Assembly (NCBI RefSeq): GCF_000444875.1
Contig: NC_021985.1
Coordinates: forward strand, 5,786,170-5,850,169
Direction of reading: 5' to 3'
Source: Streptomyces collinus Tu 365
GTDB taxonomy: Bacteria; Actinomycetota; Actinomycetes; Streptomycetales; Streptomycetaceae
DNA: 64,000 bases
The translations under genes and the position numbers were made by a program. Under the pieces are notes generated by a model. That model did no database searches. It had not been told where the DNA came from and worked only from the letters and a program-made list of their open reading frames with translations. Shown here one piece after another: positions 44,442 through 52,476 of this stretch (position 1 is its first letter; each line of letters starts with the position of its first letter).

Positions 44442-45074
44442 TCACAGGTCCCCCGCGATCGTGTTCCGCTCGCTCGGCTGCACGTACACCAGTCCGTCGC
44501 CCTCGAAGCGGATCTGGAAGGCCTCGCCGCCGCCCTCCCCGAAGAAGGTGCGGAACGTCACACCGGACTGGAAGGACTGCCGCACGTCGCCCTGGTGGGC
44601 GATGTAGGCGCCCGGGTCGACGATCAGCGGGTACTGCGGACTGACCCGGAGCACCACGGCGGGCCCGTCGGACATGATCGCCGCCTGTCCGTGCCCCTCG
44701 ACGGTCGTCGTGAACAGCCCGTTGCCCTGGGAGGCGCCGCGCAGCCCGGTGAACGTCGTGCCCGTCCTGAGGCCCGCGTCGGTCGCCAGCAGGTTGCTGG
44801 ACTCGACGTAGAGCTTGTCCCCCCGCAGGGCGACCAGGTTGATCTCCGACGCCCGGTCCGCGAACCAGCACGTCCCCTGGCCCCTCACCTCCATCACCGT
44901 CATCTGCTCACCGGTGAGCCGCCGGGTCACCATCCCCCGCAGCCCCTCGCCGCCACCGCTCATCTTCTTGAAGGTCATCTGCCCGTCGTACGCGACCATC
45001 GAGCCGTTCTTCGCCTTCACGGCATCCCCGGTCATGTCGACGGCGAGCACCTTGCTCCCTTGGAGCCGGAACAT
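44442..45074 (-). CDS. AIM24-family protein (first gene of trio)
   Basis: 210 residues from ATG 45074 (MFRLQGSKVLAVDMTGD); GTG 45080 is an alternative, and TACTTT six bases before it would make a leaderless start. Core motifs NGSMVAYDGQMTFKKMSGGG, LYVESSNLLATDAGL, TTTVEGHGQAAIMSDGPAVVL, DPGAYIAHQGDVRQS and RFEGDGLVYVQPSE run parallel to its two downstream neighbours, showing triplication. The group is close to absC but separately transcribed. Confidence 0.87.
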   Translation of the reverse strand: MFRLQGSKVLAVDMTGDAVKAKNGSMVAYDGQMTFKKMSGGGEGLRGMVTRRLTGEQMTVMEVRGQGTCWFADRASEINLVALRGDKLYVESSNLLATDAGLRTGTTFTGLRGASQGNGLFTTTVEGHGQAAIMSDGPAVVLRVSPQYPLIVDPGAYIAHQGDVRQSFQSGVTFRTFFGEGGGEAFQIRFEGDGLVYVQPSERNTIAGDL

Positions 45075-45256
45075 CGCCACGCTGGGAAAGTAGCGGCCGA
45101 GCGGGTGGGCCGAACAGGGCCCCCGGGTGGACGACGACCCTGAGCGCACCCCTACGGGCCGGGTTTGCCACAATGGGGTGACGCTTGTGCGTGCGTTCAC
45201 AAACCGGCAGTCCGTAACCGGCAGACCGTCGTCGCAACTCCCACCGAAGGTGATCC

Positions 45257-45601
45257 GTGGACATCAAGACCGCCACCGCCCTCCGCCGCCTCCGCCTGGT
45301 CTCCGCCCCGGAGGCCGTGTCCTTCCTGGTCCTGCTGGTCTGCTCGGTGCTCAAGCGCACCACGGACTTCAACGCGGTGCCGGTGATGGGCGCGGTGCAC
45401 GGTGTCCTCTTCCTGCTGTACCTGGTCTTCTGGGCGGACGCCTGGAACCGCGCCCGGTGGAGCCTCGGGACGGCCGCCCTCTACTTCGTCCTCTCCGTGC
45501 TGCCCACGGGTGGCTTCTTCGCCGAGCGCAGGCTGCGCCGCGAGGCCGAGGACGCCGTCATCGCCGCCCGCGCCCGCAAGGAAGGCGTGGTGGAGGCATG
45601 A
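45257..45601 (+). CDS. DUF3817 membrane protein (copy 1)
   Basis: 114 residues with three membrane helices (VSFLVLLVCSVLK, AVHGVLFLLYLVFWADAW, AALYFVLSVLPTGGFFAERRL), matching DUF3817. GTG 45257 has AAGGTGA upstream. A paralogue is at 49631-49969. The stop overlaps the next start (ATGA). Function unknown. Confidence 0.88.
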   Translation: MDIKTATALRRLRLVSAPEAVSFLVLLVCSVLKRTTDFNAVPVMGAVHGVLFLLYLVFWADAWNRARWSLGTAALYFVLSVLPTGGFFAERRLRREAEDAVIAARARKEGVVEA

Positions 45602-45891
45602 TCGTCGCCTTCTCCGTGACGCCCCTCGGGGTCGGCGAGGACGTGGGGGAGTACGTCGCCGACGCCGTGCGGGTGGTCCGCGAGTCCGGCCTGCCGCACC
45701 GCACCGACGCGATGTTCACCTCCGTCGAGGGCGAGTGGGACGAGGTCATGGACGTCGTCCGCCGTGCCGTCGCCGCCGTCGAGGCACGTGCGCCCCGGGT
45801 GTCCCTGGTGCTCAAGGCCGACATCCGGCCCGGCGTGACCGACGGGCTCACCTCCAAGGTCGAGACCGTCGAGCGGTACCTGGCACGCTAG
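45598..45891 (+). CDS. MTH1187/YkoF-type thiamine-binding family protein
   Basis: 97-residue single-domain protein: VAFSVTPLGVGEDVGEYVAD, HRTDAMFTSVEGEWDEVMDVV, RVSLVLKADIRPGVTDGLTS and the C-terminal KVETVERYL are characteristic of the MTH1187 family, thought to bind thiamine or HMP. Translationally coupled to DUF3817 copy 1. Confidence 0.87.
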   Translation: MIVAFSVTPLGVGEDVGEYVADAVRVVRESGLPHRTDAMFTSVEGEWDEVMDVVRRAVAAVEARAPRVSLVLKADIRPGVTDGLTSKVETVERYLAR

Positions 45892-45910
45892 CGCCGCCGC
45901 GACGCGCTGA

Positions 45911-45940
45911 CCCCGGTCCGTCCGTACGGGCCGGGGTTTT
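45911..45940 (+). terminator. Intrinsic terminator
   Basis: CCCCGG-T-CCGT stem with ACGG-G-CCGGGG (one T-G wobble), CCGT loop and a TTTT tail. One of the few hairpins in this window with a T-tract; 20 bp after the preceding stop. Confidence 0.9.
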
Positions 45941-45952
45941 CTCTCCCCCGCT

Positions 45953-46014
45953 CTTTGAGCGATCGCTCAAAGCGTGTAGTTTGCCTCCCGGACAGTTTTG
46001 AGCGGACGCTCAAA
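45953..46014 (+). promoter_or_regulatory. Promoter with twin palindromic operators
   Basis: Operator 1, CTTTGAGCGATCGCTCAAAG, is a perfect 20-bp palindrome (45953-45972). Operator 2, TTTGAGCGGACGCTCAAA (45997-46014), repeats its arms. TTTGAG (45954-45959) and TAGTTT (45977-45982), 17 bp apart, form a promoter: operator 1 covers the -35 and operator 2 lies just after the expected start site. The operon's third gene encodes a TetR protein, the likely ligand. Confidence 0.85.
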
Positions 46015-46039
46015 CCATGCTCTGAGGCGGGGGAACACC

Positions 46040-46792
46040 ATGGGTCTCTACATAGAGACACGGATCGACGCCGACCTGGACGAACTCTGGGCACACACCC
46101 AGGACCCCGCCCAGCACCAGCGCTGGGACCTGCGGTTCACCGAGATCGCGCCCCTCCCGTGCGCGGAGGGCGAACCGCGGCGCTTCCGGTACGCCACCCG
46201 GGTGCTGCCCTTCCTCACGGTGTCCGGCACCGGCGTCTCGGCGGGCGAGAAGGAGCGGCCCGACGGCACCCGCACCTCCGCCCTGCGCTTCGCCTCGCCG
46301 CACCCCCTCTCCCTGCTCGCCGAGGGCAGCGGCTACTGGCGTTACGTGCCCGAGACGCACGGCGTCCGCTTCCTCACCGGCTACGACTACCGCCCCCGCT
46401 GGGGCGCCCTCGGCGCGCTCGCCGACCGGCTGCTGTTCCGCAGGCTGATGGGCTGGGCGACCGCCTGGTCCTTCGACCGGCTGCGGCTGTGGCTCGAGCG
46501 GGGCATCACCCCCGAGCGGGCCCTGGTCAACTGGCTGGCCGAGCTGGCGGTGCGCGCGCTGGTGCTCACCGCGTGCCTGAGCGGTCTGCGGCTGGAGCCC
46601 GCCGTCCGCGTCTTCGGCCCGTTCGGGGCGGCCGTGGCCTACCTGTGCCCGCTGCTGCTGCTCGTCGCGGTGTCGCTCGCCCTCCTCAAGGCGCCCCTCG
46701 CCTGCACCCCGGCGGCCCGCCGCTGCCTGCGCGCCCCGGTCACCGCCGTCCGCGCGCCCCGCGTCCTGCGCACCCTGGAGGAGCACGGATGA
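46040..46792 (+). CDS. SRPBCC/polyketide-cyclase-like protein with membrane tail
   Basis: 250 residues. The N-terminal 150 look like an SRPBCC lipid-binding fold (YIETRIDADLDELWAHTQDP, HQRWDLRFTEI, GYDYRPRWG). Two hydrophobic segments follow after about 170 (RALVLTACLSGLRL and GAAVAYLCPLLLLVAVSLAL), then a basic end. GGGGGA precedes ATG 46040. First gene of a three-gene operon; coupled to the DUF4166 gene by ATGA. Confidence 0.78.
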   Translation: MGLYIETRIDADLDELWAHTQDPAQHQRWDLRFTEIAPLPCAEGEPRRFRYATRVLPFLTVSGTGVSAGEKERPDGTRTSALRFASPHPLSLLAEGSGYWRYVPETHGVRFLTGYDYRPRWGALGALADRLLFRRLMGWATAWSFDRLRLWLERGITPERALVNWLAELAVRALVLTACLSGLRLEPAVRVFGPFGAAVAYLCPLLLLVAVSLALLKAPLACTPAARRCLRAPVTAVRAPRVLRTLEEHG

Positions 46793-47487
46793 CCACCGCG
46801 GCACCGGCCCGCTCGATGTTCCACCACGTGATGGGCGACGACTTCGACCGGCTCCACCCACGGCTCAGGCGCCGCTTCTCGGTGGGCCTGGCGAGCGGCG
46901 AGGCCTGCACCGGCCGGGGCGTCATGCACCGGATCTGGCACGGCCCGGCGTTCGTGCGGCCGTTCCTGGCCCTCGGCGGCACCCGCAACATCCTCGTCCC
47001 GCGCGCCGGCCGCGACGTCCCCTTCGTGATCGAGAACGTGCCGTACACCGACTCCTTCGGGCGTGAGACGGTGAGTTTCGTGCGCACCTTCGACCTGCCC
47101 GGCGGGGCCCGCCGCTTCGACGCCCAGATGGTGCTCAGCCCCAAGGGCGACCGCGTCCTCGACTACCTCGGCACCCACCAGCACCTGGCCAGCGAACTGC
47201 ACTTCGCCGCCGAACCCGACGGCTCGCTGCTCATCCGCTCCGGCGAACACCGCTTCCGGGAGGGCCCGGTGGACGTCCGGGTCCCGGAACTCGTCGGCGC
47301 GACCGCCGAGGTGCGCGAGTCCTACGACGACGCGGCGGGCCGCTTCCGCATCCGGGTGAGCGTGGTGAACCGCTACGTCGGACCGCTCTTCGGCTACGAG
47401 GGCTCGTTCACCGCGTCGTACACGGACGTCCGGTCGTGCGGGGTGCGGCCCGGACTGCGCCCGGTGCGGGAGGAGGCACGCGCATGA
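46789..47487 (+). CDS. DUF4166 family protein
   Basis: 232 residues: MFHHVMGDDFDRLHPRLRRRF, GRGVMHRIWHGPAFVRPFL, NVPYTDSFGRETVSFVRTF and LHFAAEPDGSLLIRSGEHRF fit the DUF4166 family, of unknown function. Begins within the upstream stop codon and overlaps the TetR gene by four bases. Confidence 0.8.
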   Translation: MTTAAPARSMFHHVMGDDFDRLHPRLRRRFSVGLASGEACTGRGVMHRIWHGPAFVRPFLALGGTRNILVPRAGRDVPFVIENVPYTDSFGRETVSFVRTFDLPGGARRFDAQMVLSPKGDRVLDYLGTHQHLASELHFAAEPDGSLLIRSGEHRFREGPVDVRVPELVGATAEVRESYDDAAGRFRIRVSVVNRYVGPLFGYEGSFTASYTDVRSCGVRPGLRPVREEARA

Positions 47488-48131
47488 GCCCCGAGACGGC
47501 CAAGTCCCAGGAGACGAAGACCAAGCTGCTGGAGGGCGCGCTGCGCACGCTCACCGAGCAGGGCATCGCCAAGACCTCGGCCCGTACGGTCGCCTCGGCG
47601 GCCGGAGTCAACCAGGCGCTGGTGTTCTACCACTTCGGATCGGTCGACGAACTGCTCGCCGCCGCCTGCCGCTACGGCGCGGAGAAGTCCGTGGCGAACT
47701 ACCGCGACCGGCTCGCCGCCGTCTCCTCCCTCTCCGAGCTGCTCGCCGTCGGACGGGAGATCCACGAGCGGGAACGGGCCGACGGCCATGTCGCCCTCCT
47801 CGGCCAGCTGCTGGCCGGCGCGCCCACCCACGCGGCCCTCGGCCCGGCCGCGGCCGGCGGTCTCGACCTGTGGATCGCCGAGATCGAGCAGGTGCTGCGC
47901 CGGGTCCTCGCCGCGACCCCGTTCGGCGAGTTCACCGACCCGGGGGGCCTGGCCCGCGCGATCGCCGCGTCCTTCGTCGGCATCGAGCTGTACGAGGGCG
48001 CGGACGAGGCGGGAGCGCACGCGGCTCTGGAAGCCCTCGAACAGCTCGGCGCCCTGGTCGGGGCCCTGGAGGAACTGGGCCCGGTCGCCCAGCGCGCGGT
48101 CCGCCACCACCTGCGCCGCAGAGGCCGCTGA
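47484..48131 (+). CDS. TetR-family regulator of the SRPBCC-DUF4166 operon
   Basis: 215 residues. N-terminal helix-turn-helix TKLLEGALRTLTEQGIAKTS, ARTVASAAGVNQALVFYHFG, followed by an all-helical ligand domain. ATG 47484 has GGAGGAGG upstream and overlaps the DUF4166 stop. Encoded last in the operon whose promoter carries the twin palindromes, so negative autoregulation is the simplest reading. Confidence 0.9.
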   Translation: MSPETAKSQETKTKLLEGALRTLTEQGIAKTSARTVASAAGVNQALVFYHFGSVDELLAAACRYGAEKSVANYRDRLAAVSSLSELLAVGREIHERERADGHVALLGQLLAGAPTHAALGPAAAGGLDLWIAEIEQVLRRVLAATPFGEFTDPGGLARAIAASFVGIELYEGADEAGAHAALEALEQLGALVGALEELGPVAQRAVRHHLRRRGR

Positions 48132-49040
48132 ACGCTCCGCGGGTTCGCGGGCTCCGGGGCGCGTCCCTGCCCGGGCGGGTCAGGCAGGGGCACCGTGACA
48201 CCGGTGAGGCGGTGCCCGGCGGGCGGCTGGTCCGGTGGGTCGGCCTGCCCGGTCGGGCGCGGTGCGCTTGGGGGCGGCGGCTGGTTCGGTGGGGTGGCCT
48301 GCCCGGTCGGGCGCGGTGCGCTTGGGGGCGGCGGCTGGTTCGGTGGGGTGGCCTGCCCGGTCGGGCGCGGTGCGCTTGGGGGCGGCGGCTGGTTCGGTGG
48401 GGTGTGCTGGGGGCGTCGGCTGGTCCAGTGGGGTGTGCGCGGGGCGTCGGCCGTTCGGTGAGGCGAGCCCGGTTCGGCGGTCGGCTGAGGTGCCGGGTGT
48501 CCCTGTCCGAGCGGAGGGCGGCGCCGAGGGGGCGTTGGTCCATGGGGGTGGCGGGCCGTCGATGAAGGTGCGTCCGGTTCGACGCCCGGCCCGGGGGCGC
48601 GCCGCCCCGAACCGGTCAGGGGGCGGCGCCTGGCATGGTCCGGCCGGGCGCCGCCGATCCGGTGGGCGGGTAGCGCGGTCGCGTTGGACGGTGGGCGGGT
48701 GGCGGCCGCCGGGCACGTTGCCGGTCGGGCCCGTTGGACGGGGCTGAATGCGAGGCGTCGGGTGCGTTGCCGGTCGGCGTCGGATTCCGCAGGACGGCTG
48801 CCGGGTGGCGGCCGCCAGCCGCGCTGCGGGTCCGAGGTCGGCTCCCGCGGGGCTGGTGTCGGGTGCGTTGGTGGTCCGGGGGTGGCTGCCGTGGGGGGAG
48901 GCCGGGGGGTGGGGCTCCGGATGGGCGGGCGGGGACGAGCGGGGTCTCGGGTGCCGCGTGTCGCCGAGGGGGGCCGGTGGCCTCCGGGACGGCTGAGCGG
49001 GGGCGAGTGGTCGGGTGGGCGACCGAAAGGCGAGACGGGG
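48132..49040. other. Gene-free, G-rich repetitive region
   Basis: About 0.9 kb with strong G-over-C skew on the plus strand. It contains the 54-bp tandem repeat (next entry) and degenerate short repeats, e.g. GTTGCCGGTCGG near 48716 and 48766, and CGGGTGGCGGCCGCC near 48697 and 48801. Long frames exist on both strands but none has a ribosome site, family motifs or consistent codon bias. It may be a decayed gene or an expanding repeat locus. Confidence 0.6.
48223..48404 (+). repeat. 54-bp tandem repeat, about 3.4 copies
   Basis: Two identical copies (48261-48314, 48315-48368), a partial third (36 bp to 48404) and a diverged 38-bp end unit (48223-48260). The unit begins GGTGCGCTTGGGGG. Being 18 codons long, it encodes an 18-residue repeat with GGGGWFGGVACPVGR in a frame opening at GTG 48195; whether that frame is used is unknown. 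Confidence 0.9.
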
Positions 49041-49069
49041 CTGACCGGCATATGACCGGCGGGTAGGGT
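49041..49069 (+). promoter_or_regulatory. Leaderless promoter of the MarR gene
   Basis: CTGACC (49041-49046), 17-bp spacer, TAGGGT (49064-49069), then eight bases to the GTG start and no Shine-Dalgarno. Confidence 0.65.
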
Positions 49070-49077
49070 CTGATGAC

Positions 49078-49587
49078 GTGCCGAAGCCTCTCAGCCTTCC
49101 CTTCGACCCCATCGCCCGCGCCGACGAGCTCTGGAAGCAGCGATGGGGAAACGTGCCCTCCATGGCCGCGATCACCTCCATCATGCGGGCGCAGCAGATC
49201 CTGCTGTCCGAGGTCGACGCGGTGGTCAAGCCGTACGGACTGACCTTCGCGCGGTACGAGGCGCTGGTGCTGCTCACCTTCTCCAAGGCCGGCGAGCTGC
49301 CCATGTCCAAGATCGGCGAGCGGCTGATGGTGCACCCCACGTCCGTGACGAACACCGTGGACCGGCTGGTCCGCTCCGGCCTGGTGGCCAAGCGTCCCAA
49401 CCCCAACGACGGCCGCGGCACCCTCGCCGTCATCACCGACAAGGGCCGCGAGGTGGTCGACGCGGCCACCCGGGACCTGATGGCGATGGACTTCGGCCTC
49501 GGGGTGTACGACTCCGAGGAGTGCGGGGAGATCTTCGCCATGCTGCGCCCGCTGCGGATCGCGGCACACGACTTCGCGGAGGAGTGA
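49078..49587 (+). CDS. MarR-family regulator
   Basis: 169 residues with a winged helix: RYEALVLLTFSKAGELPMSK, IGERLMVHPTSVTNTVDRLV, KRPNPNDGRGTLAVITDKGR. Starts at leaderless GTG 49078 (MPKPLSLPFDPIARADELWK). Ligand and targets unknown; the next gene, DUF3817 copy 2, is a possible target or partner. Confidence 0.9.
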   Translation: MPKPLSLPFDPIARADELWKQRWGNVPSMAAITSIMRAQQILLSEVDAVVKPYGLTFARYEALVLLTFSKAGELPMSKIGERLMVHPTSVTNTVDRLVRSGLVAKRPNPNDGRGTLAVITDKGREVVDAATRDLMAMDFGLGVYDSEECGEIFAMLRPLRIAAHDFAEE

Positions 49588-49630
49588 CCCGGGACAAGAT
49601 CTCCCGGAACGGGCGGTTACGCTCGTTGCC

Positions 49631-49969
49631 ATGAAGAAGAGCGTGCTGACCCGCTACCGCGTCATGGCCTACGTCACCGGCGTGCTGCTGGTCCTGCTGA
49701 CCCTCGGTGTGATCGCCAAGTACGGGCTGCACATCGACGGTGCGGAGAAGTTCACCACGGTCGTCGGTATCGCGCACGGCTGGCTGTACGTCGTCTACCT
49801 GGTCTTCGCCTTCGACCTGGGCGCCAAGGCGAAGTGGCCCGTCGGCAAGCAGCTCTGGGTGCTGCTCGCGGGGACGATCCCCACCGCCGCCTTCTTCGTG
49901 GAGCGCAAGGTCAGCCGCGAGCTGGAGACCCGGGTCGCGGGCCGGGCCCCGGCCGTCGCCAAGGCGTAG
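49631..49969 (+). CDS. DUF3817 membrane protein (copy 2)
   Basis: 112 residues, three membrane helices, with GIAHGWLYVVYLVFAFDL and AGTIPTAAFFVERKVSRELE parallel to copy 1. It starts leaderless: TACGCT (49618-49623) is seven bases before ATG 49631. Function unknown. Confidence 0.88.
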   Translation: MKKSVLTRYRVMAYVTGVLLVLLTLGVIAKYGLHIDGAEKFTTVVGIAHGWLYVVYLVFAFDLGAKAKWPVGKQLWVLLAGTIPTAAFFVERKVSRELETRVAGRAPAVAKA

Positions 49970-50016
49970 CCGGCCGGCGACACACCGCCACACGGCACCC
50001 GTGTGGCGGACCCCCA

Positions 50017-50046
50017 TCGACATTTACTAGGACGTCCAAGTAAATT
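50017..50046 (+). promoter_or_regulatory. icmA promoter with palindromic operator
   Basis: TCGACA (50017-50022), 18-bp spacer and TAAATT (50041-50046) are followed by seven bases to ATG 50054, a leaderless start. A 24-bp palindrome (50022-50045; half-site ATTTACTNGGAC, one mismatched pair) spans spacer and -10, a typical repressor position. Confidence 0.75.
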
Positions 50047-50053
50047 CGATGGT

Positions 50054-51754
50054 ATGGACGCTCACGCGATCGAGGAAGGCCGCCGGCGCTGGCAGGCCCG
50101 CTACGACGCCGCGCGCAAGCGCGACGCAGACTTCAGCACGCTCTCCGGCGATCCCGTGGAGCCGGTGTACGGGCCCCGGCCGGGGGACACGTACGAGGGG
50201 TTCGAGCGGATCGGCTGGCCCGGGGAGTACCCCTACACGCGCGGGCTCCACCCGACCGGCTACCGCGGCCGCACCTGGACGATCCGCCAGTTCGCCGGGT
50301 TCGGCAACGCCGAGCAGACCAACGAGCGGTACAAGATGATCCTCGCCGCCGGCGGCGGGGGCCTGTCCGTCGCCTTCGACATGCCGACCCTCATGGGCCG
50401 CGACTCCGACGACGCCCGTTCGCTGGGCGAGGTCGGGCACTGTGGCGTGGCGATCGACTCGGCCGCCGACATGGAGGTCCTGTTCAAGGACATCCCGCTG
50501 GGTGACGTCACCACGTCGATGACGATCAGCGGCCCGGCCGTCCCCGTCTTCTGCATGTACCTGGTCGCCGCCGAACGGCAGGGCGTGGACCCCGCGGTCC
50601 TGAACGGCACCCTGCAGACCGACATCTTCAAGGAGTACATCGCCCAGAAGGAGTGGCTGTTCCAGCCGGAGCCGCACCTCCGCCTCATCGGCGACCTCAT
50701 GGAGTACTGCGCGGCCGGCATCCCCGCCTACAAGCCGCTCTCCGTCTCCGGCTACCACATCCGCGAGGCCGGCTCGACGGCCGCGCAGGAGCTGGCGTAC
50801 ACCCTCGCCGACGGCTTCGGCTACGTGGAGCTGGGCCTCTCGCGCGGCCTCGACGTGGACGTCTTCGCCCCGGGCCTCTCCTTCTTCTTCGACGCGCACG
50901 TCGACTTCTTCGAGGAGATCGCGAAGTTCCGGGCGGCCCGGCGCATCTGGGCCCGCTGGATGCGCGACGTGTACGGCGCCCGGAGCGACAAGGCGCAGTG
51001 GCTGCGCTTCCACACCCAGACCGCCGGTGTCTCGCTGACCGCGCAGCAGCCGTACAACAACGTGGTGCGCACCGCGGTCGAGGCGCTCGCCGCCGTCCTG
51101 GGCGGGACCAACTCGCTGCACACCAACGCCCTGGACGAGACGCTGGCGCTGCCCAGCGAGCAGGCCGCGGAGATCGCGCTGCGCACGCAGCAGGTGCTGA
51201 TGGAGGAGACCGGTGTCGCCAACGTGGCCGATCCGCTGGGCGGTTCCTGGTACATCGAGCAGCTGACGGACCGGATCGAGGCGGACGCCGAGAAGATCTT
51301 CGAGCAGATCAAGGAGCGGGGCCTGAGGGCCCACCCGGACGGGAACCACCCGATCGGCCCGATCACCTCCGGCATCCTGCGCGGGATCGAGGACGGCTGG
51401 TTCACCGGAGAGATCGCGGAGTCCGCGTTCCGCTACCAGCAGGCCCTGGAGAAGGGCGAGAAGCGGGTCGTCGGCGTCAACGTGCACACCGGCTCCGTCA
51501 CCGGCGACCTGGAGATCCTGCGGGTCAGCCACGAGGTGGAGCGGGAGCAGGTGCGGGTCCTCGCCGCGCGCAAGGACGCGCGCGACGAGACGGCCGTGCG
51601 CACCGCGCTGGACGCGATGCTGGCCGCCGCCCGCTCCGGCGCCAACATGATCGAGCCGATGCTGGACGCCGTGCGCGCCGAGGCGACGCTCGGCGAGATC
51701 TGCGGGGTGCTGCGCGACGAGTGGGGGGTCTACACCGAGCCTCCGGGCTTCTAG
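50054..51754 (+). CDS. icmA: Isobutyryl-CoA mutase large subunit
   Basis: 566 residues, equal to known streptomycete IcmA. The adenosylcobalamin enzyme interconverts isobutyryl-CoA and n-butyryl-CoA, feeding valine-derived carbon to polyketide precursors. Substrate-defining residues are those of isobutyryl-CoA mutase: Phe80 (TIRQFAGFG) and Gln198 (YIAQKEW), where methylmalonyl-CoA mutase has Tyr and Arg. The C-terminal cobalamin-binding domain is absent, so a separate small subunit IcmB, not seen here, is needed. Leaderless start under the palindromic operator. Confidence 0.95.
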   Translation: MDAHAIEEGRRRWQARYDAARKRDADFSTLSGDPVEPVYGPRPGDTYEGFERIGWPGEYPYTRGLHPTGYRGRTWTIRQFAGFGNAEQTNERYKMILAAGGGGLSVAFDMPTLMGRDSDDARSLGEVGHCGVAIDSAADMEVLFKDIPLGDVTTSMTISGPAVPVFCMYLVAAERQGVDPAVLNGTLQTDIFKEYIAQKEWLFQPEPHLRLIGDLMEYCAAGIPAYKPLSVSGYHIREAGSTAAQELAYTLADGFGYVELGLSRGLDVDVFAPGLSFFFDAHVDFFEEIAKFRAARRIWARWMRDVYGARSDKAQWLRFHTQTAGVSLTAQQPYNNVVRTAVEALAAVLGGTNSLHTNALDETLALPSEQAAEIALRTQQVLMEETGVANVADPLGGSWYIEQLTDRIEADAEKIFEQIKERGLRAHPDGNHPIGPITSGILRGIEDGWFTGEIAESAFRYQQALEKGEKRVVGVNVHTGSVTGDLEILRVSHEVEREQVRVLAARKDARDETAVRTALDAMLAAARSGANMIEPMLDAVRAEATLGEICGVLRDEWGVYTEPPGF

Positions 51755-51772
51755 ACACCGAGCGCGTGCCGC

Positions 51773-51806
51773 GGGCGCACCGGGGGCTCCGGCCCCCGGT
51801 GCGCCC
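51773..51806. terminator. Bidirectional terminator after icmA
   Basis: A 15-bp perfect stem, GGGCGCACCGGGGGC with its complement, closed by TCCG, between convergent icmA and the TetR gene. Confidence 0.88.
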
Positions 51807-51810
51807 CTTG

Positions 51811-52476
51811 CTACACCCGCCCGGCCGCTTTGTCGGGTCCGCCCGCCCCGTCTGGCTCTCCGGGCCGGGCGGTCAGGCCCAGCAGCAGCACCCGGGTGAA
51901 GCCGTGCACCCACTCCTGGTCGGCCGGCTTGCCGCTCACCAGGGTGCGGTGCACCACCGCGCCCGCGACCATGTCGAAGATCAGGTCCACCGTGCGGGCG
52001 GACTCCGCCGGGTCCGGCTCCGGGGGGAGTTCGCCGCGGCGCTGGGCCCGGGCCCGCCCCTCCAGCACCAGCCGCAGCTGGCGGTCGACGATCGAGGCGC
52101 GGATGCGCTCGCGCAGGGCGTCGTCCCGGGTGGCCTCCGCGACCACCGCCATCAGGCCACTTCTGGCCTCCGGACGGGCCAGGATCGCCGCGAACTGCAG
52201 CACCACGCCCTCGATGTCGGCGGCCAGGCTGCCGCTATCGGGCAGTTCCAGCTCGTCGAAGAGCTCGGCGACCGCGTCCACCACCAGTTCGTGCTTGCCC
52301 GCCCAGCGCCGGTAGAGGGTCGTCTTGGCGACCCCGGCCCGGGTGGCCACGTCCCCCAACGTCAGCCGTGACCAGCCCAGTTCGACCAGCGCCTCCCGGG
52401 TGGCGGCCAGGATCGCGGTGTCCGCGGCGGCGTTGCGCGGGCGTCCGGTCCGGCCGGCGGGGGTGCGGTTCTGCAT
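51811..52476 (-). CDS. TetR-family regulator
   Basis: 221 residues with N-terminal helix-turn-helix (ILAATREALVELGWSRLTLG, DVATRAGVAKTTLYRRWAGK) and a TetR_C-type effector domain. ATG at 52476; TATGGT six bases before it suggests a leaderless start. A small palindrome, AACCGACGGTT (52489-52499), just upstream may be its own site. It differs from the icmA operator, so a role at icmA is unproven. Confidence 0.88.
   Translation of the reverse strand: MQNRTPAGRTGRPRNAAADTAILAATREALVELGWSRLTLGDVATRAGVAKTTLYRRWAGKHELVVDAVAELFDELELPDSGSLAADIEGVVLQFAAILARPEARSGLMAVVAEATRDDALRERIRASIVDRQLRLVLEGRARAQRRGELPPEPDPAESARTVDLIFDMVAGAVVHRTLVSGKPADQEWVHGFTRVLLLGLTARPGEPDGAGGPDKAAGRV

Noticed and set aside
48223..48404. 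Tandem repeats as a CRISPR array
   Set aside because: Copies are directly adjacent without unique spacers, and no cas genes are present.
47699..49541. Pro-rich minus-strand frames of about 450 codons across the repeat gap
   Set aside because: They run through the antisense of the TetR and MarR genes, are driven by the repeats and GC bias, and lack starts with ribosome sites.
51811..52476. Assigning this TetR as the icmA repressor
   Set aside because: The palindrome near its own start (AACCGACGGTT) does not resemble the icmA operator.
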